64,000 nt of DNA from the NCBI RefSeq assembly GCF_009604455.1, contig NZ_WEGL01000009.1:62001-126000 (forward strand), given 5' to 3'. How positions within the stretch are numbered: position 1 is the stretch's first letter; each line of letters opens with the position of its first letter. The translations under genes were made by a program, and so were the position numbers. The DNA is from Streptomyces sp. RB17. Lineage in GTDB: Bacteria; Actinomycetota; Actinomycetes; Streptomycetales; Streptomycetaceae. A model generated the notes under the pieces. It was not told where the DNA came from. It searched no databases and worked only from the letters and a program-made list of their open reading frames with translations. Shown in pieces: positions 1 through 8,375 of this stretch.

Positions 1-533
1 CCGGCGGGCGCTGCTCGCTCGGCTTCAACGTGGTCAAGGACGGGCAGCCGTACTTCCTGACCGCCGGGCACTGCACCGCGGCGATCTCCAACTGGTCGGA
101 CTCCAGTGGCCAGGAGATCGGGCAGAACGCGGAGTCCCACTTCCCGGGGACCGACTTCGGGCTCGTGAAGTACACGGCGCAGGTGGACCACCCGAGTGAG
201 GTCGACCTGTACGACGGGTCCACCCAGAAGATCACCGGTGCCGCCGAGGCGACGGTGGGGATGAAGGTGACGCGCAGTGGGTCGACGACCCATGTGCACG
301 ACGGTACGGTCACCGGGCTGAACGCCACGGTGAACTACCAGGAGGGCACCGTCAGCGGTCTCATCCAGACCGACGTGTGCGCCGAGCCCGGTGACAGTGG
401 TGGGTCGCTGTTCTCGGGGAGCGAGGCCATCGGGCTGACGTCCGGCGGCAGTGGTGACTGCACCTCCGGTGGGGAGACGTTCTTCCAGCCGGTCACCGCT
501 GCGTTGTCCGCCACGGGGGCGCAGATCGGCTGA
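1..533 (+). CDS. S1 family serine protease (streptogrisin-like), 3' part
   Basis: The reading frame runs in from the left edge (codons from base 3 read GRCSLGFNVVKDG), so only the mature catalytic domain is present. The chymotrypsin-fold triad is visible: His in LTAGHC, Asp in GTDFGLVKY and the nucleophile Ser in GDSGGSLF. The cysteines of RCS/GHC and of DVC/GDC are placed for the two disulfides of streptogrisins A and B. This is a secreted endopeptidase of MEROPS subfamily S1E, which is normally made as a preproprotein; the signal peptide and propeptide would lie outside the window. The GTG at base 30 is internal and not a start. A GC-rich hairpin follows the stop. Confidence 0.9.
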   Translation, partial: GGRCSLGFNVVKDGQPYFLTAGHCTAAISNWSDSSGQEIGQNAESHFPGTDFGLVKYTAQVDHPSEVDLYDGSTQKITGAAEATVGMKVTRSGSTTHVHDGTVTGLNATVNYQEGTVSGLIQTDVCAEPGDSGGSLFSGSEAIGLTSGGSGDCTSGGETFFQPVTAALSATGAQIG

Positions 534-556
534 CGCCTTTGGTGAGCGGTTCGTGG

Positions 557-588
557 AGTCCCGTCCCCGGGTGCGTGGGGGCGGGGCT
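557..588 (+). terminator. hairpin terminator after the protease
   Basis: An inverted repeat pairs CCCGTCCCC (560-568) with GGGGGCGGG (577-585), nine pairs with one G-U wobble. It extends outward by a few more pairs. It sits 24 bases past the protease stop, as expected of a Streptomyces terminator without a U tract. Confidence 0.55.
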
Positions 589-730
589 TCGTGTCGTATG
601 CCTGCGCCGGCCCTTCCCGCCGTGCGCGGCCGCGGGCCGTCGGGAGCGCGCCGTCGCATGGATCACGAGCGCGGGGTCGTGGGGTGCCTCGGGCGAGTGT
701 TTGTGCAGGTGAAAGGCGGTCGAGCGGGTG

Positions 731-746
731 TCGTACGCATGTTCGA
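731..746 (+). promoter_or_regulatory. LexA (SOS) box in front of dnaE2
   Basis: TCGTACGCATGTTCGA matches the actinobacterial and Gram-positive LexA consensus TCGAAC-N4-GTTCGA at all but one arm position. It lies 80 bases before the preferred dnaE2 start. A possible -10 hexamer (TATGGT, 756-761) is just downstream, so bound LexA would cover the -35 region. LexA control is inferred. Confidence 0.8.
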
Positions 747-825
747 GAAAGGGGGTATGGTGGGGGTGGAAGTAGGGAACTGATGTTCGAGAGCTGTTCG
801 GGGCTCACGAGTGCGGGAGGTGCGT

Positions 826-3800
826 GTGCCGGGCTTCGCGCATCTGCACACCGTCTCCGGGTTCTCCCTGAGGTACGGGGCATCCCATCCGGAGCGGCTG
901 GCCGAGCGTGCCTCGGAGCGGGGGATGGAGGTGCTCGCTCTCACCGACCGGGACACCGTCGCGGGGGCGGTGCGCTTCGCCAAGGCCTGCGCCGGGGTGG
1001 GGGTGCGGCCGGTCTTCGGGGTGGATCTGGCGGTGGGCGAGGCCGAGGCCGTACGGCATGCGCGGCGGAAGGTGCCGGTGCGGGGCGGGGCCTTCGTGGA
1101 CGAGTCGGCTCCCCGGGTGACCTTTCTCGCCCGGGACGGGGCGCGGGGGTGGGCCGACCTGTGCCGGATCGTCACGGCGGCGCACGCGGGAGAGGGCGCT
1201 CCGCTGCTTCCCTGGCCCGGGAATCACGGGGAGGGACTCGTGGTGCTGCTCGGGCCAGGGTCGGATGTGGGGCGGGCTCTTGCGGCGGGGCGTCCGGACC
1301 GGGCCGCGCGGCTGCTCGGGGCGTGGCGTGAGGTCTACGGCGACGCGCTGCGGCTGGAGGCCGTCTGGCACGGGCGTGGGGGTACGGGGCCCGGTTCGCT
1401 GCGGCTGGCCGCCCGTACCGTCGGGTTCGCCGCCGAGCAGGGGGTCCGGCCGGTGCTCAGCAACGCCGTCCGGTATGCCGATCCGGGGGCGGGGCCCGTC
1501 GCCGATGTGCTGGATGCCGCGCGGCGGCTGGTTCCGATCGATCCGCGCGGGGAGCTGGACTCCGGTGAGGCCTGGCTGAAGGACGCGCAGGCGATGGTGG
1601 GGGTTGCCGAGCGGGTGGTGGAGGCTGCCGGGTACCGGCGGGACACCGCCCTGCGGCTGGTGGAGCAGACCCTGGCCGCGGCCGAGGAGTGCCGGGTCGA
1701 TCCCGAGAGGGATCTCGGGATCGGGACCGTGCACTTTCCCGAGGCCCATCTGGTCGGTGCCGGGCTGCGTACCGCCCAGCGGGCTCTTGCCTCGCGGGCG
1801 GTGGCGGGGATGGTGCGGCTCGGGTATGGGGGGAGGCGTGCGTACTGGGAGCGGATGCACCATGAGCTGGACATCATCGCCCATCACGGCTTCGCCTCTT
1901 ATTTTCTGACGGTTGCTCAGGTCGTGGACGATGTACGGGAGATGGGGATCCGGGTGGCCGCCCGGGGGTCCGGGGCCGGGTCGCTCGTCAATCATCTCCT
2001 GGGGATCGCGCACGCCGATCCGGTCGAGCACGGGTTGCTGATGGAGCGCTTCCTGTCCAAGGAGCGTGTGGTGCTGCCCGATATCGACATCGATGTGGAG
2101 TCCGCCCGGCGGCTGGAGGTGTATCGGGCGATCATCCGGCGGTTCGGTGAGGAGCGGGTGGCGACCGTTTCCATGCCGGAGACCTATCGGGTGCGGCATG
2201 CCATCCGGGATGTGGGTGCCGCCCTGTCCATGGATCCGGGCGAGATCGATCGGGTGGCCAAGTCCTTTCCGCATATCCGGGCCCGGGACGCGCGGGCGGC
2301 GCTGGAGGAGCTGCCCGAGTTGAGGCGGCTCGCGGGGGAGAAGAAGCGGTACGGCAGGCTGTGGGAGCTGGTCGAGGCGCTCGACGCCCTGCCGCGCGGC
2401 GTCGCCATGCATCCGTGCGGGGTGCTGCTGTCCGATGCCTCGCTCCTCGCCCGTACGCCGGTGGTGCCGACCAGCGGTGAGGGGCTGCCCATGTCGCAGT
2501 TCGACAAGGAGGACGTGGAGGACCTCGGGCTGCTCAAGCTCGATGTGCTGGGCGTGCGGATGCAGTCGGCCATGGCGCACGCGGTCGCCGAGGTGGAGCG
2601 GGTGACGGGGGAGCGGATCGATCTGGACGCGGTGCCGGCGGGGGATCCGGAGACCTATCGGCTGATCCGGTCCACCGAGACGCTGGGGTGCTTCCAGATC
2701 GAGTCGCCCGGGCAGCGGGATCTGGTGGGGCGGCTGCAGCCGAGCACCTTTCATGATCTCGTCGTGGATATTTCGCTGTTCCGGCCCGGGCCCGTCGCAG
2801 CCGACATGGTGCGGCCCTTCATCGAGGCACGGCACGGGCGGGCGCCGGTGCGTTATCCGCATCCTGATCTGGAAGAGCCGTTGCGCGGGACGTACGGCGT
2901 TGTCGTCTTTCACGAGCAGGTCATCGACATCGTCGCCATCATGACCGGATGCGGGCGGGGTGAGGCCGACCGGGTGCGGCGGGGGCTGTCCGACCCGGAG
3001 TCGCAGGGGCGGATCAAGGTGTGGTTCGCGCAGCAGGCCGCGGCCAGGGGGTATGGGGCGGAAACGATTCAGCGGACCTGGGAGATCGTGGAGGCCTTCG
3101 GGTCGTACGGGTTCTGCAAGGCGCACGCCGTCGCCTTCGCCGTGCCGACGTATCAGTCGGCCTGGCTGAAGGCCCATCATCCGGCCGCCTTCTATGCCGG
3201 GCTGCTCACGCATGATCCGGGGATGTATCCGAAGCGGCTGCTGCTGGCCGACGCGCGGCGGCGCGGGGTGCCGATCCTGCCGTTGGACGTGAATGTGTCC
3301 GGGGTCGCTCACCGGATCGAACTGGTGTCCGAGTCCGGGGTATGGGGGCTGCGGCTCGCCCTCTCCGATGTGCACGGCATCAGTGAGGCGGAGGCGAAGA
3401 GGATCGCGGACGGGCAGCCGTACTCCTCCCTGGTGGACTTCTGGGAGCGGGCGCGGCCGAGCCGGCCGTTGGCTCAAAGGCTCGCCCAGGTCGGCGCGTT
3501 GGATGCCTTCGGTGCCAACCGGCGGGATCTGCAACTGCACCTGACCGAGCTGCACCGGGGCGCCCGGAGTGGTGGTGGCGGTCAGCTGCCGTTGGCGGGC
3601 GGGCGGAAGACCGCGCCGGCGGGGCTGCCGGACCTGACGTCGGCGGAACGGCTCAGCGCCGAGCTGGGTGTGCTGTCCATGGACGCCTCGCGCAATCTGA
3701 TGGACGACCACCGGGAGTTCCTCAGGGAGCTGGGCGTGGTCTCCGCGCGCCGGCTGCGCGAGGCGCGGCACGGCGAGACCGTGCTGGTCGCGGGCGCCAA

Positions 3801-4251
3801 GGCGGCCACCCAGACCCCGCCGATCCGCTCCGGCAAGCGGGTCGTCTTCTCCACGCTGGACGACGGCACGGGCCTGGTCGACCTGGCGTTCTTCGACGAT
3901 TCGCATGACGCGTGTGCCCACACCGTCTTCCACTCGTGGCTGCTGCTGGTGCGGGGAGTGGTGCAGCGGCGTGGTCCGCGCAGTCTGAGCGTGGTGGGGT
4001 CCGCCGCCTGGAACCTCGCCGAGCTGGTGGAACTGCGTGCCGAGGGTGGCCTCGACGAGGTGGCGGCGCGGCTCGCGGAGCCCGTGGCCGAGGGCGCGGG
4101 CGGTGATCCGACCGGTGGGCGGCGGATCCAGCTGCCGACCGGATACCAGATGCATCCGTGGGCCGATCTGCGGCCCGCGGGGCAGGAGGCCGCACAAGGG
4201 CCTGCTGCCGTACGGAAGTTGTGGCACCAGAGTCCGGGGAGTGCGGGATGA
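826..4251 (+). CDS. dnaE2: error-prone DNA polymerase III alpha subunit DnaE2 (ImuC)
   Basis: A C-family replicative-type polymerase of about 1141 residues, the usual DnaE2 length, used for damage-induced translesion synthesis and mutagenesis. The N-terminal PHP domain begins at once (HLHTVSGFS, residues 6-14). The catalytic aspartates lie in the PDIDIDV motif near residues 418-424, followed by the polymerase fingers, a helix-hairpin-helix and an OB-fold (GKRVVFSTLDDGTGLVDLAF). I chose GTG 826 because GGGAGG (815-820) gives it a ribosome binding site; GTG 811 and 820 are in-frame alternatives. The stop overlaps the next start (ATGA), so the two are translationally coupled. The SOS box upstream indicates induction by DNA damage. 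Confidence 0.93.
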   Translation: MPGFAHLHTVSGFSLRYGASHPERLAERASERGMEVLALTDRDTVAGAVRFAKACAGVGVRPVFGVDLAVGEAEAVRHARRKVPVRGGAFVDESAPRVTFLARDGARGWADLCRIVTAAHAGEGAPLLPWPGNHGEGLVVLLGPGSDVGRALAAGRPDRAARLLGAWREVYGDALRLEAVWHGRGGTGPGSLRLAARTVGFAAEQGVRPVLSNAVRYADPGAGPVADVLDAARRLVPIDPRGELDSGEAWLKDAQAMVGVAERVVEAAGYRRDTALRLVEQTLAAAEECRVDPERDLGIGTVHFPEAHLVGAGLRTAQRALASRAVAGMVRLGYGGRRAYWERMHHELDIIAHHGFASYFLTVAQVVDDVREMGIRVAARGSGAGSLVNHLLGIAHADPVEHGLLMERFLSKERVVLPDIDIDVESARRLEVYRAIIRRFGEERVATVSMPETYRVRHAIRDVGAALSMDPGEIDRVAKSFPHIRARDARAALEELPELRRLAGEKKRYGRLWELVEALDALPRGVAMHPCGVLLSDASLLARTPVVPTSGEGLPMSQFDKEDVEDLGLLKLDVLGVRMQSAMAHAVAEVERVTGERIDLDAVPAGDPETYRLIRSTETLGCFQIESPGQRDLVGRLQPSTFHDLVVDISLFRPGPVAADMVRPFIEARHGRAPVRYPHPDLEEPLRGTYGVVVFHEQVIDIVAIMTGCGRGEADRVRRGLSDPESQGRIKVWFAQQAAARGYGAETIQRTWEIVEAFGSYGFCKAHAVAFAVPTYQSAWLKAHHPAAFYAGLLTHDPGMYPKRLLLADARRRGVPILPLDVNVSGVAHRIELVSESGVWGLRLALSDVHGISEAEAKRIADGQPYSSLVDFWERARPSRPLAQRLAQVGALDAFGANRRDLQLHLTELHRGARSGGGGQLPLAGGRKTAPAGLPDLTSAERLSAELGVLSMDASRNLMDDHREFLRELGVVSARRLREARHGETVLVAGAKAATQTPPIRSGKRVVFSTLDDGTGLVDLAFFDDSHDACAHTVFHSWLLLVRGVVQRRGPRSLSVVGSAAWNLAELVELRAEGGLDEVAARLAEPVAEGAGGDPTGGRRIQLPTGYQMHPWADLRPAGQEAAQGPAAVRKLWHQSPGSAG

Positions 4252-5261
4252 CCATTCTCTGCGTACGTTTCCAGCTGCCGCCGATGGACGAGGCGGCCCT
4301 GCCGGGACTGCTCGGACTGCTGGAGGACTTCACCCCGGTCGTGGAGGCGCTGCCGCCGGACGGGGCGCTGGCCGATCTGCGCGGTGCCGAGCGGTACTTC
4401 GGGCGCAGCGCGGTGGAGCTGGCCTCGGTGATCCGGGTGCGGGCGCTCGCGCGGTACGGCGTCGACTGTGTGATCGGCGCCGGTCCCGGCCCGATGCTGG
4501 CCCGTGTGGCGCTGCGGGACGCCGGGCCCGGGGTGACGTGTGTCGTGCCCGAGGATCCGGAGGGCATCGCGGAGTTCCTCGCCGAGCGGCCCGTGTCCGC
4601 GCTGCCCGGCGTCGGCACGGCGACCGCCCGCACCCTGAGCGAGTACGGCCTGGACACCCTGGGCCTGGTCGCCGGTGCGCCGCTGTCCACGCTCCAGCGG
4701 CTGACCGGCGCGAAGGCGGGCCGTGAGCTGCACGAGAAGGCGAGTGGCATCGACCGGGGCCGGGTCGTGCCGAACGCCGTCTCGCGGTCGCTGGCCACGG
4801 AACGGGCCTTCGACCTCGACGAGCTGGACCCCGGCCGGCACCGCAGGGCGCTGCTGTCCGCCGCCGAGGAACTGGGCGCCCGGTTGCGCGCGGTGCGGAA
4901 GATCTGCCGCACCCTGACCCTCACCGTGCGCTACGCCGACCGGTCCTCGACCACCCGTAGCCGCACCCTGAAGGAGCCGACCGCGCACTCGGCGGCCCTG
5001 ACCAGGGCGGCCTACGACATGTACGAGGCGCTCGGCCTGCAGCGTGCCCGGGTCCGCGCGATCACCTTGCGGGCCGAGGGCCTGGCCCCCGCCGACCAGG
5101 CCTCCTACCAGCTCACCTTCGACCCCGTGGACGAGAGGATCCGCCGTATCGAGGAGGTCGCGGACCGCGCGCGGGCGAAGTTCGGGCCCCGGGCGGTGAT
5201 GCCGGGGGCGCTGGGGCGTGACGGCGGCTCGACGGCCGTCAGTTGGCCCAGGGTGGCGTGA
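4248..5261 (+). CDS. Y-family DNA polymerase-like protein, probably non-catalytic (ImuB-like)
   Basis: This 337-residue protein has the Y-family layout: a palm-like N-terminus, a thumb helix-hairpin-helix (LPGVGTATA, about 119-127) and a little-finger C-terminus. It contains a QLTFD segment (288-292) resembling the beta-clamp pentapeptide. The catalytic carboxylates seem to be missing. The position of the DinB VDMDAF motif reads VRFQLP (6-11), and the SIDE position reads PPDG (36-39). That pattern is known from ImuB, the inactive scaffold that recruits DnaE2. It is shorter than mycobacterial ImuB and no imuA' gene is adjacent. The start overlaps the dnaE2 stop by 4 bases. It may be annotated elsewhere as DNA polymerase IV. 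Confidence 0.8.
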   Translation: MTILCVRFQLPPMDEAALPGLLGLLEDFTPVVEALPPDGALADLRGAERYFGRSAVELASVIRVRALARYGVDCVIGAGPGPMLARVALRDAGPGVTCVVPEDPEGIAEFLAERPVSALPGVGTATARTLSEYGLDTLGLVAGAPLSTLQRLTGAKAGRELHEKASGIDRGRVVPNAVSRSLATERAFDLDELDPGRHRRALLSAAEELGARLRAVRKICRTLTLTVRYADRSSTTRSRTLKEPTAHSAALTRAAYDMYEALGLQRARVRAITLRAEGLAPADQASYQLTFDPVDERIRRIEEVADRARAKFGPRAVMPGALGRDGGSTAVSWPRVA

Positions 5262-5613
5262 TACGGGCGCCGTCGGCCAGCTCCGCCTCCAGGCCGACGG
5301 AGGTGGTGACCCAGGAGAGCGCGGTGTGGTCGGTCGGGTTCTCCACGGTGAGGGTGGCGCCGGGGTTCACGATCACCGTGTCGCCGGCGGAGATCCGCTC
5401 GGTCCGGCCGTCGAGCGTGATCAGCAGTTCCCCGACGAGCAGATGGAAGATCTCCTCTCGGCTGACGGTGTGGGCGGGCGCCCTGGTGCCCGCCGGGATC
5501 TCCCCGCGCCAGGCGCAGAGCTCCTTGCTGCCGGTGAGTGGGGTGGCGTACGAGACGAAGCGGGCGCCGTGGATCTCATGGGTCGTGGCCTCCGACGAGC
5601 GGACGACGGGCAT
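5239..5613 (-). CDS. cupin-domain protein
   Basis: A 124-residue single-domain cupin. The beta-barrel motifs are recognisable: PAHTVSREEIFHLLVGELLI (motif 1 region) and GDTVIVNPGATLTVENP (motif 2 region). Motif 1 keeps a His and a Glu that could bind metal. The substrate cannot be told. The gene is divergent from the marR-type regulator and shares an 86-base promoter region containing two perfect palindromes, so it is the likely target of that regulator. Its 3' end overlaps the tail of the Y-family gene by 23 bases in convergent orientation. Confidence 0.8.
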   Translation of the reverse strand: MPVVRSSEATTHEIHGARFVSYATPLTGSKELCAWRGEIPAGTRAPAHTVSREEIFHLLVGELLITLDGRTERISAGDTVIVNPGATLTVENPTDHTALSWVTTSVGLEAELADGARITPPWAN

Positions 5614-5634
5614 GGCGGTGATCTCCGTTCAGTG

Positions 5635-5682
5635 GTCAAGCAACTTGACTATATGGTCAAGCTACTTGACCAACCTGTCAAG
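5635..5682. promoter_or_regulatory. twin operators between the cupin and marR genes
   Basis: Two perfect inverted repeats, GTCAAG-CAA-CTTGAC (5635-5649) and GTCAAG-CTA-CTTGAC (5656-5670), lie 21 bases apart, two helical turns. A third half-site GTCAAG follows at 5677-5682. They fill the divergent promoter region, as expected for binding of two MarR dimers on the same DNA face. Confidence 0.75.
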
Positions 5683-5699
5683 GGTGTTTCAATGCCTCC

Positions 5700-6146
5700 G
5701 TGCAGAACTCCGAAGCCATGGCCCTGTCCGCCGCCCTGCTCGCCGTCGCCGGCGACCTCACGCAACGCATCCATGACGGGGTCACGGCGCGCGGATTCAC
5801 CGATCTGCGGCCGGCGCACGGCTTCGCCTTCGCGCGGCTCGCCCCGGACGGGGCCACCGTCACCGACCTCGCGGCGCACCTCGGGGTGACCAAGCAGGCC
5901 GCGAGTCAGCTGGTGGACGAGGTCGTACGCAAGGGATACGCCGAGCGCCGGCCGCATCCGCAGGATGCGCGGGCCCGGCTGGTCGTGCTGACGGAGCGGG
6001 GGTGGGCCTGCACCCGGGCGGCCGAGGAGGCGGCGGCCGAGGTCGTAGGGGTGTGGGCCGGCCTGCTGGGCGAACGTGAAGTGCGCGCGCTGGGTGAGCG
6101 TTTGGCGCGGATCGCTCCCTATGGTCCGATCAGGCCTGCCTGGTGA
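5700..6146 (+). CDS. MarR family transcriptional regulator
   Basis: A 148-residue winged-helix repressor. The helix-turn-helix is TVTDLAAHLGVTKQAASQLV, followed by the wing (RPHPQDARARLVVLT), which carries the DxR signature of the family. The start is the GTG at 5700; ATG 5718 is an alternative. The divergent cupin gene and the twin GTCAAG-N3-CTTGAC palindromes between them point to autoregulation and control of the cupin gene. The ligand is unknown. Confidence 0.85.
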   Translation: MQNSEAMALSAALLAVAGDLTQRIHDGVTARGFTDLRPAHGFAFARLAPDGATVTDLAAHLGVTKQAASQLVDEVVRKGYAERRPHPQDARARLVVLTERGWACTRAAEEAAAEVVGVWAGLLGEREVRALGERLARIAPYGPIRPAW

Positions 6147-6200
6147 CGGTCCGTCAGTGTTCGACGGCGCTCCGGTTACCACTGGAAGTTTTTACTGACG

Positions 6201-6235
6201 CGTAACTTCACGTCTGCACTACTCGCTCGTAACTT
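6201..6235. repeat. direct repeat CGTAACTT before the lipase gene
   Basis: CGTAACTT occurs at 6201-6208 and 6228-6235, followed by CAC and GAC respectively. It lies about 80-110 bases ahead of the lipase ATG, in the only space available for its promoter. It may be an activator or repressor site; this is inferred from position only. Confidence 0.35.
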
Positions 6236-6313
6236 GACGAGTGAACAGCATCCTCGTGATCCGGATCACAGGGCAAGGCCCCCACCTCCCTTGAGCCGCA
6301 AGGAGATCACACG

Positions 6314-7177
6314 ATGCTGCCCTGGAAGCGAGTGCTCAGACCGCTTGCCGCGCTGCTCCTCACCGCCGCCGTCGCCACCGTTCCCGCCGCAACGGCGGCT
6401 GCCGCGGACGCCGCCCCGAGCACCGGCTGGAACGACTTCTCCTGCAAGCCCTCCGCCGCCCACCCCCGCCCGGTCGTCCTGGTGCACGGCACCCTGGGCA
6501 ACTCGGTCGACAACTGGCTCTCCCTCGCGCCCTATCTGGAGACTCGCGGGTACTGCGTCTTCTCCCTCGACTACGGACAGCTGACCGGCGTCCCCGTCTT
6601 CTACGGCCTCGGCCCCATCGACACGTCGGCCGGGCAGCTGTCGGCCTTCGTGGACAGGGTGCTCGCTGCGACCGGAGCCGCCAAGGCCGACCTGGTCGGG
6701 CACTCCCAAGGCGGCCTGATGCCCCGCTACTACCTGAAGTTCCTCGGCGGAGCCGCCAAGGTGAACGCCCTCGTCGGCCTGGCCCCCGACAACCACGGCG
6801 CCACGCTGAGCGGCCTCACCAACCTGCTGCCGTACTTCCCCGGCGCCTCGGACCTGGTCAAGGCCACCACCCCCGGCCTCGCCGACCAGATCCCCGGCTC
6901 CGGCTTCCTCACCAAGCTCGACGCGGGCGGCGACACCGTCCCCGGAGTGCACTACACGGTCATCGCCACCAAGTACGACGAGGTGGCCACCCCTTGGCAG
7001 AGCCAGTACCTGAGCGGCTCCGACGTGCACAACGTCCTGCTCCAGGACCTGTGCCCGCTCGATCTCTCCGAGCACGTCGCCATCGGCCTGTTCGACCGCA
7101 TCGCCTTCCACGAGGTGGCGAACGCGCTCGACCCGCCCCACGCCACCGCCACCACCTGCGCGTCGGCCTTCAGCTGA
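6314..7177 (+). CDS. secreted triacylglycerol lipase / esterase (alpha/beta hydrolase)
   Basis: A 287-residue exported lipase. An N-terminal signal peptide (KRVLRPLAALLLTAAVATV, cleavage near AAAADA) precedes an alpha/beta hydrolase domain. The oxyanion-hole segment is VVLVHGTLGN and the nucleophile elbow is GHSQGG. A plausible acid and His follow in the C-terminal part (TKYDEV; SEHVAIG). Two or more cysteines could form the extracellular disulfides seen in Streptomyces lipases. It hydrolyses ester lipids outside the cell, by family. The gene is monocistronic and ends at a strong bidirectional terminator shared with the LPMO gene. Confidence 0.9.
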   Translation: MLPWKRVLRPLAALLLTAAVATVPAATAAAADAAPSTGWNDFSCKPSAAHPRPVVLVHGTLGNSVDNWLSLAPYLETRGYCVFSLDYGQLTGVPVFYGLGPIDTSAGQLSAFVDRVLAATGAAKADLVGHSQGGLMPRYYLKFLGGAAKVNALVGLAPDNHGATLSGLTNLLPYFPGASDLVKATTPGLADQIPGSGFLTKLDAGGDTVPGVHYTVIATKYDEVATPWQSQYLSGSDVHNVLLQDLCPLDLSEHVAIGLFDRIAFHEVANALDPPHATATTCASAFS

Positions 7178-7184
7178 CGCGCCG

Positions 7185-7223
7185 CCGGGGCCTGTCCGGC
7201 CTGAGCCGCCGGACAGGCCCCGG
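7185..7223. terminator. bidirectional terminator between lipase and LPMO genes
   Basis: Perfect 15-base arms, CCGGGGCCTGTCCGG (7185-7199) and its complement (7209-7223), with a 9-base loop. It fills the gap between two convergent stops, so it can end transcripts from both sides. Confidence 0.85.
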
Positions 7224-7227
7224 AACC

Positions 7228-8202
7228 TCAGCGGCGGTGGGCGGCACCCGCCGCGCGCCGCCGCACCGACAGGAACAGCGCCGCCGAACCGAGCGCCAGC
7301 GCCGCCGCGCCGCCGATCGCGGCATAGGCGGTACCGGAGGAGGCGCCGGTCTCCGCCAGATCGCGCGAAGTGCCCGCCGCCCGGGGTGCATTGGGGGCGG
7401 TCGAGGGCTGCCCTGCGGGCTGCTGGGACGGGGTGGCCGTGGCGTCGCCGCCGTGACCGTGGTGCCGCATCGTCGACTTGTCGGCACCGGCCGCGATCTG
7501 CCGGTCGGAGGGCGCGGAGGCGGTCGGGGCGGGAGTGGAGCCCGTGCTCCCCGTGCCGGCGCCGCCGAAGTCCACGTCCGAGCAGGAGTAGAACGCCTCC
7601 GGGCTGTCCGAGCGCTGCCAGATCGCGTACAGCAGCTGCCGGCCGGACCGCGCGGGAAGGGTGCCGGAGAACGTGTAGAAGCCGCCCGAGGCGACCGGGT
7701 CGGTGACCGTCGCCACCGGGTGCTGCAGATCCAGCTCGGACCAGGCCGGCGGCTTGGCGGGGTCGTAACCCGGCTTGGTGAGGTAGACCTTGAAGGTGCC
7801 CTTGTGCGGCGCCGTCACCCGGTACTTGAAGGTGTACGACCCGCCGTGCACGCTCGTCGCCGGCCAGTCGGCGCGGGCCAGATCGAGGCCCTTGAACTCC
7901 TCGTTGTTCGCGCTGCACAGCTTGCCGTCCGGGATCAGCTTCTGGTGCTGCCCGGCGGCATCGCCGATCCGGATGCCGTTCCAGTCGTACAGCGCCTGCG
8001 TGCCGCCGGCCGCCACGGCCGCCTTGCATGCCGCCGACTTCGGGCTCTGAGGACCCTCCGCGTAGCACTGCGAGACACGGCTGACCGGGTCACCCATCGA
8101 ACCGTGCGCGGAAGCCGGAGCGGCGGCGAGCCCGGTCAGGGCAAGGGGCGGCAGACCGAGCACGGCGACGACGGCGGCCGTGCGGCGGGCGCGAGCGGAC
8201 AT
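7228..8202 (-). CDS. cell-wall-anchored lytic polysaccharide monooxygenase (AA10) with LAXTG sorting signal
   Basis: A 324-residue copper monooxygenase that cleaves chitin or cellulose oxidatively at the cell surface. The signal peptide ends at ASA, so the mature protein begins with His33 (HGSMGDPVSR). This is the first ligand of the histidine brace; His133 (TFKYRVTAPHKG) is the likely second. A Thr/Ser/Pro-rich linker follows. The C-terminus is a sorting signal: LAETG (282-286), a hydrophobic stretch and an Arg-rich tail, as used by class E sortases. There is no separate carbohydrate-binding module. The substrate is not readable from sequence alone. Confidence 0.92.
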   Translation of the reverse strand: MSARARRTAAVVAVLGLPPLALTGLAAAPASAHGSMGDPVSRVSQCYAEGPQSPKSAACKAAVAAGGTQALYDWNGIRIGDAAGQHQKLIPDGKLCSANNEEFKGLDLARADWPATSVHGGSYTFKYRVTAPHKGTFKVYLTKPGYDPAKPPAWSELDLQHPVATVTDPVASGGFYTFSGTLPARSGRQLLYAIWQRSDSPEAFYSCSDVDFGGAGTGSTGSTPAPTASAPSDRQIAAGADKSTMRHHGHGGDATATPSQQPAGQPSTAPNAPRAAGTSRDLAETGASSGTAYAAIGGAAALALGSAALFLSVRRRAAGAAHRR

Positions 8203-8375
8203 GCGGAACTCCTCGGCAGACGGTCCTTCGGTGGGGCGGAACCCGTGGGGGGCGATCCGAAGCTAGCCCCAAGAACCCCCGAAACGGCCTGCTGAGGGCG
8301 GGTGGAGGACATCCTTATGGTGCCGTTAAGGCGGGACTAACCGGGGGCTCAGGCTGCCCACACGCGGTGACTTCG

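Noticed and set aside
591..1331. Open frames before and inside the dnaE2 start
   Set aside because: Arg/Gly-rich translations in a region explained by a terminator, a LexA box and the real dnaE2 frame.
805..4227. 1140-codon open frame antisense to dnaE2
   Set aside because: High-GC DNA with strong third-position bias leaves the complementary frame open. The peptide is Pro/Arg/Gly/His-rich with no motifs, while the plus strand encodes a full DnaE2.
4248..5261. Calling the coupled gene a functional DNA polymerase IV (dinB)
   Set aside because: The acidic catalytic residues appear replaced at both expected motifs, so an active polymerase is not supported.
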